From: Hoyosella subflava DQS3-9A1
GTDB taxonomy: Bacteria > Actinomycetota > Actinomycetes > Mycobacteriales > Mycobacteriaceae
DNA: 64,000 nt
NCBI RefSeq assembly: GCF_000214175.1
Contig: NC_015564.1
Location: 1,798,001 to 1,862,000 of the forward strand
Direction of reading: 5' to 3'
Shown: piece after piece, positions 18,514 to 26,039 of the stretch
Position numbering within the stretch: the first letter of the stretch is position 1
How the letters are laid out: each line of letters begins with the position of its first letter
Position numbers and translations under genes: made by a program
Notes under the pieces: model-generated
Seen by the model: the letters and a program-made list of their open reading frames with translations, nothing else
What the model was told of the DNA's origin: nothing
Databases searched by the model: none

Positions 18514-19362
18514 TTACCTGAGCTGCATCGTGGCTGTGTGGTCGTCAACGGGGAGATCGCCATCGACGGTGGCGAGTATGCGTGTTGATTTCAGGTCGAC
18601 GAAACCCTCGTAGGTCGACAGAAATGCAGTGTCGGCCGCGTCACGGCCAGTGACCATCCGGACCATGCTTTGTCGCGGGCCGAGCCGAGTCGAGTCGGCG
18701 ACGATCCACTCACCGTCGACCAGTGCCTCGGTAACAGCGTGGAAGTCCATCGGGCTGATGCCTGGGGCGTAGACGCCGACAACCCGCGCGGGCACGTCAA
18801 GCGCACGTAACAGCGCCGTGGTGAGATGTGCGTAGTCGCGGCACACGCCCTGCCGATGCAGGAGCGTGGTGCCAGCGCCATCGGAGGGGCCGCTACTACC
18901 GGGCACATAGCTAAGGTGCGTTGAGACCCATTCGGTGATCGCGCTGAAGATCGCACGTGGCTCTTTGACACCGGTGAACTCTTCATATGCCTTGGCGAGC
19001 AACTCGTCCGATTCCGCGTATCTGCTTGGCCGCAGATACAGCGCATCGTCGAGTGGTTCGGCGGCCACCGTGTCAGCTTGCCCGGTAATCGACGCCGAGT
19101 ATTCGATCACGACGTGGCCAGGGTGAGAACGAAACCGATGCAGCCGCCCACGGTGGGGGGTCTGAATGACCTGCGGCTCGATCGGTTGCCCATCGCGAGT
19201 GATGACGAGCTTCTCGGTCAGTTCCGCGCCGGGATGTTCAGCGACCGCGATCTGAGCGAAGATTCGCGCGGGCTGCTGGACCTCCATTTCGATCCGCGAG
19301 TACACATCACGACGCGGTACCGCGTGCTGACCAGGCTGCTGCAAGAATGCGCTCACAATCAC
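18514..19362 (-). CDS. transglutaminase-like domain protein
   Basis: 282 aa. N-terminal beta-rich domain typical of actinobacterial transglutaminase-like proteins, then the core with Cys in RQGVCRDYAHLTTALLR (about residue 173), His in SPMDFHAV and Asp in WIVADSTR, the papain-like Cys-His-Asp triad. The start is a GTG at 19362 behind AGTAGG; the domain itself would begin a few residues later. No signal peptide, so cytosolic. Relatives are often encoded near peptide-ligase genes and may act as amidases or proteases; function unknown. It starts 28 bp after the PAC2 gene on the same strand. Confidence 0.85.
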   Translation of the reverse strand: MIVSAFLQQPGQHAVPRRDVYSRIEMEVQQPARIFAQIAVAEHPGAELTEKLVITRDGQPIEPQVIQTPHRGRLHRFRSHPGHVVIEYSASITGQADTVAAEPLDDALYLRPSRYAESDELLAKAYEEFTGVKEPRAIFSAITEWVSTHLSYVPGSSGPSDGAGTTLLHRQGVCRDYAHLTTALLRALDVPARVVGVYAPGISPMDFHAVTEALVDGEWIVADSTRLGPRQSMVRMVTGRDAADTAFLSTYEGFVDLKSTRILATVDGDLPVDDHTATMQLR

Positions 19363-19390
19363 CTACTGTGAGGCCTCGGGCGTGATCGCG

Positions 19391-20353
19391 CTAGTCGAGG
19401 CGATCGTCGTCCTCGGGGCTCGGGCCACCCGCATCGTCACTCTCGGCGTTCTGCTCGGCGAGGAACTGCTCGAACTGCGCACCAAGTTCATCACCTGACG
19501 GCAAATCTCCGTCGAGGGCCAGGAGATTAGTTTCCTCCGATTGCCGGGCCCCGATGTCGTACTGCTGCTCAAGCGCACGCACCACCGCGACCGCCTCGGG
19601 GCTTGCCTCAACCTGCTCTTCGACCTGCCGGGTTACATCCGCGGCAGCCTCCTCGAGCGCCGCGAGAGGAACCGAAAGCCCACTTACGTCACTGAGGTGC
19701 TTGAGCAGCGTTACCGCAGCTGCGGGATACGGTGACTGCGCCAGATAGTGCGGCACATGGACGGAGAAGCCACGGGCATCGAAGCCATGCTGTCCCATCC
19801 GGTATTCCAGCAGCGCCGAAGCGCTGCCAGGTACCTGAACCTCGGTGCCCAGACGCTGCTCGGCCGGCACCTCGCCGGGGTTGGAGGAATGTCCAATGAC
19901 TCCCAGGGGCCGAGTATGCGGCGTCGCCATCGGAATGGCGGACAGCCCCACACTGCGAGTCACTCCAAATTGTTCGGCGAGCAGCCGCACAGCCGAGGTG
20001 AACTTCTCCCACTTGAAATCTGGTTCCATTCCGCTGAGCAGCAGGAACGGTACACCGTTGGTGTCCTTGGCCGCGTACAGGCTGAGCTCCGGCGCCTGGT
20101 AGCTAGAGAAATGGTCCGACGTGAACGTCATCGGTGGGCGGCGCGAGCGGTAGTCAACCAGGTCGTCCACGGAGAACGACGCAACGAGTTCTGTTTCGAG
20201 GCTCTGCCGCAGGTGGTCAGTTGCCAGTCGTACTGCCTGCCCAGCGTCGGCGAATCCTTCAAGCCCGTGAACGAGCACCAGCGTCGAATCGGCGCTGACC
20301 TCAATGTGCGGGCTTGGGAACTCGAGCTCATAGATCCGTGCCTGATCATCCAT
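19391..20353 (-). CDS. PAC2 family protein (Rv2714-like)
   Basis: 320 aa. PAC2 (proteasome assembly chaperone 2-like) fold: VLVHGLEGFADAGQAVRLA, the SGMEPDFKWEKF segment and GLSAIPMATPHTRP are typical. The ATG at 20353 follows AAAGGGGG and is chosen over the upstream ATG at 20458, whose N-terminal extension looks like non-coding sequence. The C-terminal 60 residues are acidic and helical (LEQQYDIGARQSEETN, then DEL..FLAEQN) and probably disordered. Actinobacteria have a proteasome, but the role of these proteins is not established. Confidence 0.87.
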   Translation of the reverse strand: MDDQARIYELEFPSPHIEVSADSTLVLVHGLEGFADAGQAVRLATDHLRQSLETELVASFSVDDLVDYRSRRPPMTFTSDHFSSYQAPELSLYAAKDTNGVPFLLLSGMEPDFKWEKFTSAVRLLAEQFGVTRSVGLSAIPMATPHTRPLGVIGHSSNPGEVPAEQRLGTEVQVPGSASALLEYRMGQHGFDARGFSVHVPHYLAQSPYPAAAVTLLKHLSDVSGLSVPLAALEEAAADVTRQVEEQVEASPEAVAVVRALEQQYDIGARQSEETNLLALDGDLPSGDELGAQFEQFLAEQNAESDDAGGPSPEDDDRLD

Positions 20354-20851
20354 ACCGTGTGCCCCCTTTCGGACCCTGTGCCAGATAGCGCGCGGCAGCG
20401 CATCCAAGCGCTGCCGCGTGCCCCAGCAGTATCTCGCGATCGGTGCCATGTGTTCCACTCGGCACTCAACTTGCTACCTCATAGAACGCACGACGGGGCT
20501 GAGATGTTTCCACAGATTCGAAGCCGTCGGTTAGTGATCAATTCGCAACCAATTCGAGACGGCGCATGACAAGGCTGGAGCCTAGTTTGCCCGAGTTTGA
20601 TACTGCGGTGGCGGATAAGATCAGGGAGTGAGGGAGCAAGCGGAAGTAACTGCACGGCAGTAAAATTCAGTGAGCAGTACAGCGCGCACCAGGGGAGCGC
20701 GCTGGGAATGCTGGCTTGTGCCGTGTACTTCCGCGAACCGCCGGTTCCGTTTCGTGAGCAGGCAGAACCACTAGGTGGTCTGTGCAGCCCAGAGCCAACT
20801 GGCTCCGGAGCAGCCGGGCGTAACTCGGTGATTCGGAAGGGGTAGAGGGTC
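20354..20851. other. intergenic region between divergent genes
   Basis: About 0.5 kb between the PAC2 gene (minus) and the secreted protein (plus). No ORF with coding character is evident. It should hold both promoters; I cannot point to clear -35/-10 pairs. Confidence 0.5.
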
Positions 20852-21637
20852 ATGAGTTCGATTCCACGATTCACTCGCAGCGGTCTTCGCTTCGTTAGTG
20901 CCGCGGCCGGTGTGACACTGATCGTTTCGGTGGTGTCGCTCACCGCGGGTGCCGGCGCGGCAGCACAGCCGAATCCCTCAAACAATGGTGAGGGAACAGT
21001 CGGCACTTCCGTCGAGGTGCCGCTGAATACGGACAGGATCCAGTTCGTTCAGCTTGACGATGAGCACCCGGCTGCTCCGGAATTGTGGGCACTCATGCTG
21101 CCCGTGTCGGCGTTCCCGGATCCGTACGTCATGAGTGACCGCAGCGGTCCGGCGGCGCAGCGCGTCCTCGCGTCACTCGCGGGGGTGCCACGGGGGACTC
21201 TGCTCACGCCACAGAACTGTATGGTGGGCGAGCCAGCCGAGTCCGTGATCGTGCGCACGGCTACTGCATACGACGGCGGCTCGTCACTCAGCTTTACGTT
21301 GAGTAAGACGGACGAGCCACTCTCGGCAGTGGAAGATCTCCTGGCAGAATGCCGGTTCGCGAAGGCTGTCGACCCCTCGGGCAGTGTCACCGACATCAGC
21401 ACGAAGTTGCTTCCGCCGCCGCCAGTGAATGGGGACGACGCGCTCGCGTACTCAAGGACCGTCAGCCGGGCGGACGTCGGCACCAGCAGCACGCAACTAA
21501 TCCTCGCCGCCCAGGTGGAGGACTACCGCATCATGGCCATCGGTGCTCAATTTGCCGACGGTGATCCTGACAGCACCCTTCTTCACGTTCTCTTTATGAA
21601 TGCGGTAGAGCGAGTCCGGTCAGGCGTGACCGGGTAG
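20852..21637 (+). CDS. secreted protein of unknown function
   Basis: 261 aa. Clear signal peptide: basic start MSSIPRFTRSGLR, hydrophobic core about residues 15-32, cleavage likely near AGAGAAAQP. No lipobox Cys. The mature protein is about 225 residues with two Cys (QNCMVG and AECRFA) that could form a disulfide, a mixed alpha/beta pattern and a PPPP run mid-way. This resembles small extracellular actinobacterial domains of the DUF5642 or LpqN kind, but I cannot assign a family. Start ATG follows GAAGGGG with good spacing. Between PAC2 and DUF4192 genes, where M. tuberculosis carries sthA instead. Confidence 0.75.
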   Translation: MSSIPRFTRSGLRFVSAAAGVTLIVSVVSLTAGAGAAAQPNPSNNGEGTVGTSVEVPLNTDRIQFVQLDDEHPAAPELWALMLPVSAFPDPYVMSDRSGPAAQRVLASLAGVPRGTLLTPQNCMVGEPAESVIVRTATAYDGGSSLSFTLSKTDEPLSAVEDLLAECRFAKAVDPSGSVTDISTKLLPPPPVNGDDALAYSRTVSRADVGTSSTQLILAAQVEDYRIMAIGAQFADGDPDSTLLHVLFMNAVERVRSGVTG

Positions 21638-21787
21638 CCCAGCGAGTCTCTCGCCTATTACCACGAGGTGCTGACAGCTGAGGTGCGTGCCTTGGCTGTT
21701 GGCGCTGGTTTTCCACAGGTGAGTGGGTTGTCCACATTCCCAGGATGGGGCATGTTGCGGTGCCCGTGGCGCCAGCATGCTGTGTCC

Positions 21788-22918
21788 ATGACATCCCATC
21801 ACCTGCAGCCAGCAGAATCAGGCTCCGCCGAGCGCGGCAGCTCCTCACGCCGTGCGCGTCCACATGTTCGGTTAACCCACCCGAGTGAGCTGCTGAGTGC
21901 ACTGCCAGCGTTGCTGGGGTACTACCCAGAGGAATCTGTGGTGGTGATCTGCATGGGCGGACCGCGCAACACAGACATGAAGGGCTTTGTTCGCGCGGAC
22001 ATCCCCCTCGAGACAGGGGGCACCCCAGACTGGGAATCCGTCGAACGGATGCTCGCCTCGTTCCGTGAATTCTGCTATCGAAACGAAGTTGCAACAGCAC
22101 TTGTCACAGTTATCAGCACCATCGCACCGCTTGTGAAGGCGGAGTTGGCCTCGTGGATTTGCGCGGGACTCGAGGAAGCCGGTGTTTCGGTGGGCGCGGC
22201 ATACATGACAGCGCGTATCGAAGCGGGTGAGCGGTGGTTCAGCCATTTCCCGGTGGAGGACGCGGGGTGGCTCACCGACCCGCGCGATTCTGAGGTGGCA
22301 GCCGAACTCGTTGTCGCCGGGCGCGTGATTCAGCGAAGTCGCGCCGACATGATTGCCGAACTGGATACTGCCGATGGCGTCCGGATGCACAGGATTGACC
22401 AAATGATGACGGTCCCGGCTGACGGGGCGCGCAGAGCGCGATCGGATACGGACAGCGACCGGCTGGACACGCTGCTCTCGGCGATTGCTGCGATGGCGTC
22501 CGGAGCATGTTTTGACGATGCTGAGTATGCGGCGTTCGGAGAAGCGCTCCTGCGCGTGCCTGTCCGCGACTGTTTGTTCACACTCGCCCTCACCGACTCT
22601 GCGGACGAGGCTGAGCACTTCTGGCTAGATCTGACACGCACCTTGCCTCCGCCAGCGCGCGCGGAGGCTGCTGTTCTGCTGGGATACTCCGCGTACGTGC
22701 GCGGTGAAGGAACGCGTGCGGGGGCAGCATTCGATATTGCACTCGAATCGGAACCCGACCACAAAATGGCGAACATGCTCTTATCGGCGCTTTGCGTCGG
22801 CTTCCCACCTGGTCAAGTCGCTGAGATCGCAACTATCGGCTGGGACCTCGCGGCGGAAATCGGAGCGGAACTCCCGCCTCTGACGGAGGGTGCGGTGGAG
22901 GCCAGTCCGTTTGGGTGA
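21788..22918 (+). CDS. DUF4192 domain protein
   Basis: 376 aa from the ATG at 21788. The region upstream (21668-21787) lies in the same frame but has no ribosome site and poor coding character; a GTG at 21782 is an alternative. The DUF4192 signature follows: LTHPSELLSALPALLGYYP then EESVVVICMGG, and a helical C-terminal half with ARAEAAVLLGYSAYVRGEGTRAGAAF. Relatives are widespread in actinobacteria with no known function. A counterpart (Rv2712c) lies next to ideR in M. tuberculosis. Converges on galE with only 2 bp between stops. Confidence 0.87.
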   Translation: MTSHHLQPAESGSAERGSSSRRARPHVRLTHPSELLSALPALLGYYPEESVVVICMGGPRNTDMKGFVRADIPLETGGTPDWESVERMLASFREFCYRNEVATALVTVISTIAPLVKAELASWICAGLEEAGVSVGAAYMTARIEAGERWFSHFPVEDAGWLTDPRDSEVAAELVVAGRVIQRSRADMIAELDTADGVRMHRIDQMMTVPADGARRARSDTDSDRLDTLLSAIAAMASGACFDDAEYAAFGEALLRVPVRDCLFTLALTDSADEAEHFWLDLTRTLPPPARAEAAVLLGYSAYVRGEGTRAGAAFDIALESEPDHKMANMLLSALCVGFPPGQVAEIATIGWDLAAEIGAELPPLTEGAVEASPFG

Positions 22919-22920
22919 CG

Positions 22921-23919
22921 CTAGGAACTTCGTGCAGCGTGTGCGCGATCGCCGAGTTGCTGCGTGAACTCCCACGCATCACTGACTATCTTGTCGATAG
23001 CGGTATGTTTCGGCGACCAGCCGAGCTCCGTAATCGCGCGGTCACTCGACGCGACAAGTACGGCAGGGTCACCGAGCCTGCGTGGAGCATCTTTCGCGGG
23101 GATGGGACGACCGGTCACGCGGCGGCAGGCTTCGATAACCTCGCGGACAGTAAACCCTTCGCCTGAGCCCAGGTTATAGATGCCGTGCCTGCCTGGCTGG
23201 GAGGCGTCCAGCGCGAGCAGGTGAGCTTCGGCGAGGTCCAGAACGTGGATGTAGTCCCTTACCGCCGTACCGTCGCGTGTCTCCCAGTCGGAACCAAAGA
23301 CTGAGATGCTGTCCCGGAAACCCATCGCTACCTGCAAAATCAACGGTATCAAGTGCGTCTCGACGACGCGATTCTCACCAGCCGAGCGGTACGCACCTGC
23401 GACGTTGAAGTACCGCAGGCTGGTCGCACCGAGCCCATAGGCGTGGCAGTACGAAGTAATCGCATGGTCGATCGCGAGTTTCGAAGCGCCGTACGGATTG
23501 GTCGGTTGCGTGGGGCAGTCCTCCGTGATCGGTACGGTGGCGGGTTCACCGTAGGTCGCAGCGGTCGAAGAAAACACCAGGCGTGGCACCGAATGGCGGC
23601 GCATCGCTTCGAGAATCGACAAGGTGGTGACAACATTCCCATGCCAATAGAGATCGGGGTCGGTAACCGACTCGCCGACCAGTGACCTCGCCGCGAAGTG
23701 GAGCACACCTTCGAAAGCGCCGCCGCTACATCCGCCACTCAAGATCTCGTCGGCTGCCTGACCCGCATCTGCTTCCACAAATACGGCGCCCTCGGGTACC
23801 GCTTCCCGGTTTCCCGTGGACACGTCATCGACGACGACCACGTGATGGCCCCGCTCTAGGAGCACGGTGGCGCAGACGCTGCCTACGTAACCGGCACCGC
23901 CAGTGACGAGGAGATTCAC
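22921..23919 (-). CDS. galE: UDP-glucose 4-epimerase
   Basis: 332 aa extended SDR enzyme interconverting UDP-glucose and UDP-galactose. NAD site TGGAGYVGS at the N-terminus, [10 protein letters not shown] (catalytic Ser/Thr), YGASK (Tyr-x3-Lys), LRYFNVAGA and the C-terminal [14 protein letters not shown] segment are all typical of GalE. GTG start at 23919, 3 bp after the ideR stop, so transcribed with ideR, as in corynebacteria where galE follows dtxR. In mycolate-bearing bacteria the product feeds galactan and arabinogalactan synthesis. Confidence 0.94.
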   Translation of the reverse strand: MNLLVTGGAGYVGSVCATVLLERGHHVVVVDDVSTGNREAVPEGAVFVEADAGQAADEILSGGCSGGAFEGVLHFAARSLVGESVTDPDLYWHGNVVTTLSILEAMRRHSVPRLVFSSTAATYGEPATVPITEDCPTQPTNPYGASKLAIDHAITSYCHAYGLGATSLRYFNVAGAYRSAGENRVVETHLIPLILQVAMGFRDSISVFGSDWETRDGTAVRDYIHVLDLAEAHLLALDASQPGRHGIYNLGSGEGFTVREVIEACRRVTGRPIPAKDAPRRLGDPAVLVASSDRAITELGWSPKHTAIDKIVSDAWEFTQQLGDRAHAARSS

Positions 23920-23922
23920 AGA

Positions 23923-24609
23923 TTAGACCTTCTCCACCTGGATCGCGTGCGCCATGTCATCAGAGATGTCGAGACCCTCATGACCCGGCGTGGTGATACG
24001 GATTCCACCCGGATATGCCTGCGCCGTGATGCGAGCATTGGGGACCACGCCCGCGTGGCGAAGCCTGGCAATCAACTCTGTGTCGACCTGGACATGTTCT
24101 GCGAGCCGTCGGATCATCACATGCACTGACGTGCCTTGCGGGATATCGGAAAGCCTGATGAGTGCGGGCTCCTGCTCGAATGGCAGATCGAGGCCGAGCA
24201 TCTCGAGCCCAGGGATGGGGTTGCCATACGGAGACGTAGTGGGATGGTTCAGCACCGAAACGAGGCGCCGCTCTACATCTTCGCTCATCACGTGTTCCCA
24301 GCGGCACGCCTCAGCATGCACATTTTCCCACTTCAGCCCGATGACATCGACGAGCAGCCGTTCAGCGAGCCGGTGCTTGCGCATCACCGCGACGGCGAGT
24401 TCTCGCCCTTTAGGCGTGAGTTCCAGATGGCGATCTCCAGCGACGGACAGGAGTCCATCCCGCTCCATACGCGCGACTGTCTGACTAACAGTTGGGCCAC
24501 TCTGATCTAACCGCTCAGCAATGCGGGCGCGCAGCGGCACCACGCCCTCTTCTTCAAGTTCGTAGACGGTCCGGAGGTACATCTCCGTCGTGTCAACTAG
24601 TTCTCTCAC
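23923..24609 (-). CDS. ideR: iron-dependent regulator IdeR (DtxR family)
   Basis: 228 aa metal-sensing repressor of iron uptake. With the GTG at 24609 as start, the metal ligands fall exactly at the M. tuberculosis positions: Met10, His79, Cys102, Glu105, His106. That GTG also sits eight bases after AGGGG, whereas the GTG at 24615 is too close. N-terminal winged helix (ERLDQSGPTVSQTVARMERDG), dimerisation domain, and a C-terminal SH3-like domain are complete, ending AMAHAIQVEKV-like as in IdeR. First gene of an ideR-galE pair. No clear iron box is visible just upstream. Confidence 0.96.
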   Translation of the reverse strand: MRELVDTTEMYLRTVYELEEEGVVPLRARIAERLDQSGPTVSQTVARMERDGLLSVAGDRHLELTPKGRELAVAVMRKHRLAERLLVDVIGLKWENVHAEACRWEHVMSEDVERRLVSVLNHPTTSPYGNPIPGLEMLGLDLPFEQEPALIRLSDIPQGTSVHVMIRRLAEHVQVDTELIARLRHAGVVPNARITAQAYPGGIRITTPGHEGLDISDDMAHAIQVEKV

Positions 24610-24782
24610 TCTCACACCCCTCTGTCGAACGCGAGTTTACCTTTACCGCAACCTTCCTGGGGGCTCCTGGTGCCCTGTGGACGCAACGCGCCGCTAACGG
24701 AGGTCGTATCTACGTGCCGTGCCCCAATCGAAACGGTGCGGAAAGCCGCACAATTCCTGAGTGCGCAGTAGCGTGGAGCACT

Positions 24783-26039
24783 ATGAGGCAGCACCCGGAA
24801 CCCGTTCCGTACAGCGTCATCTGGACGCCGGAGTTCCTCAGCTACCGGCTCAGTGAGTCGCACCCGATGAACCCCCTCCGCCTTGAGCTGACAATCGATT
24901 TGGCTGAGTCCCTTGGAATTCTGGCGGAAAGCGAAATAATCCGTCCGGATCGGTCCTCCGAGCAGGAGTTGCTCCGGGTCCACACGCCCGCTTATCTCGC
25001 TGCCGTGCAGAAGGTCTCAGCACCAGATTCAGGCACGCACCGGGAGAACCGCCTCATCGGCCTGGCACACGGGCTCGGCAATGATGACAATCCAGTTTTC
25101 CCGGCGATGCATGACGCAGGCATGATCGTCGCAGGCGGCACGCTGGCCGCGGCACATCAGATTCACTCCGGCCTGGCCCGGCGGGTCGTCTCCATCGCGG
25201 GCGGTATGCACCATGCGATGCCCAACTATGCCGCGGGCTTCTGCATCTACAACGACTGTGCGATCGCGATCTCCTGGCTGCTTGATCATGGATACACCAG
25301 GATCGCGTATATCGATGTCGACGTTCACCATGGGGATGGTGTCCAGCACGCGTTCTACGACGACCCGAGGGTCATGACGATCTCACTGCATCAGCATCCC
25401 GCCACGCTGTGGCCGGGAACCGGATGGCCAGCGGAATTGGGCGACGGAGCGGCCGAAGGGACGTCTATCAATGTGCCGATGTTGCCGGGCACCCCAGACT
25501 CGCTGTGGCTACGTGCGTTCCATGCGATCGTCCCTGGTGCCATCAGGGCCTTTGAACCACAGATCATTGTGAGTCAGTGCGGAGCGGACACCCACCGCGA
25601 GGACCCTCTCGCGGACCTCGCACTCACAGTCGACGGCCAGCGGCTCGCGTTCCGTGCAATGCGCGACCTCGCGGACGAATGCTGCGAGGGAAGGTGGCTC
25701 GCGGTCGGTGGTGGAGGCTACGGGCTGATCCGCGTGGTGCCACGATCGTGGACGCATCTCATCGCGCTGGCTGCTGGTATCGATATCGATCCTGCGACGG
25801 CGATACCGGACTCGTGGAAAGAGCGGGCCAGGGGTTTCGCGCCCGATATCAGACCGCCGGAGCGAATGGGCGATGAGGGCAGAGTGGAGTTCGACCGGTG
25901 GAGCGGCTCCGTGGTCGGTCCGGTTACCGGGCCCCCGAGCGCCGAGCGTGAACTAGCGCGAATTGACAGTGCCATTCTCGAAACCCGTCGTGCAGTGTTC
26001 CCACTGCTCGGCCTCGACCCGGATGACCCACGTGACTGA
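24783..26039 (+). CDS. acuC: AcuC-type deacetylase (class I HDAC fold)
   Basis: 418 aa zinc deacetylase. Active-site motifs: GGMHHAMPNYAAGFCIYND (catalytic His pair), YIDVDVHHGDGVQ (Asp and His zinc ligands), SQCGADTH (third Asp) and VGGGGYGL (Tyr region). ATG at 24783 is chosen because the family begins shortly before YSVIWTPEF; the open frame upstream overlaps the ideR promoter and reads as shadow. In Bacillus AcuC removes acetyl groups from acetyl-CoA synthetase. The next gene overlaps its end by 17 bp and encodes the matching acetyltransferase, so the two form a reversible acylation pair. Confidence 0.92.
   Translation: MRQHPEPVPYSVIWTPEFLSYRLSESHPMNPLRLELTIDLAESLGILAESEIIRPDRSSEQELLRVHTPAYLAAVQKVSAPDSGTHRENRLIGLAHGLGNDDNPVFPAMHDAGMIVAGGTLAAAHQIHSGLARRVVSIAGGMHHAMPNYAAGFCIYNDCAIAISWLLDHGYTRIAYIDVDVHHGDGVQHAFYDDPRVMTISLHQHPATLWPGTGWPAELGDGAAEGTSINVPMLPGTPDSLWLRAFHAIVPGAIRAFEPQIIVSQCGADTHREDPLADLALTVDGQRLAFRAMRDLADECCEGRWLAVGGGGYGLIRVVPRSWTHLIALAAGIDIDPATAIPDSWKERARGFAPDIRPPERMGDEGRVEFDRWSGSVVGPVTGPPSAERELARIDSAILETRRAVFPLLGLDPDDPRD

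Noticed and set aside
20597-20845. Plus-strand 82-codon ORF
   Set aside because: No ribosome site, no family resemblance and atypical composition; treated as intergenic.
24622-24640. LexA-like box upstream of ideR
   Set aside because: Only the first half-site (CGAAC) fits; the second reads GTTTA, not GTTCG.
24492-24782. Longer N-terminus for AcuC
   Set aside because: The upstream frame runs antisense to the start of ideR and has shadow-type composition; the family begins just after 24783.
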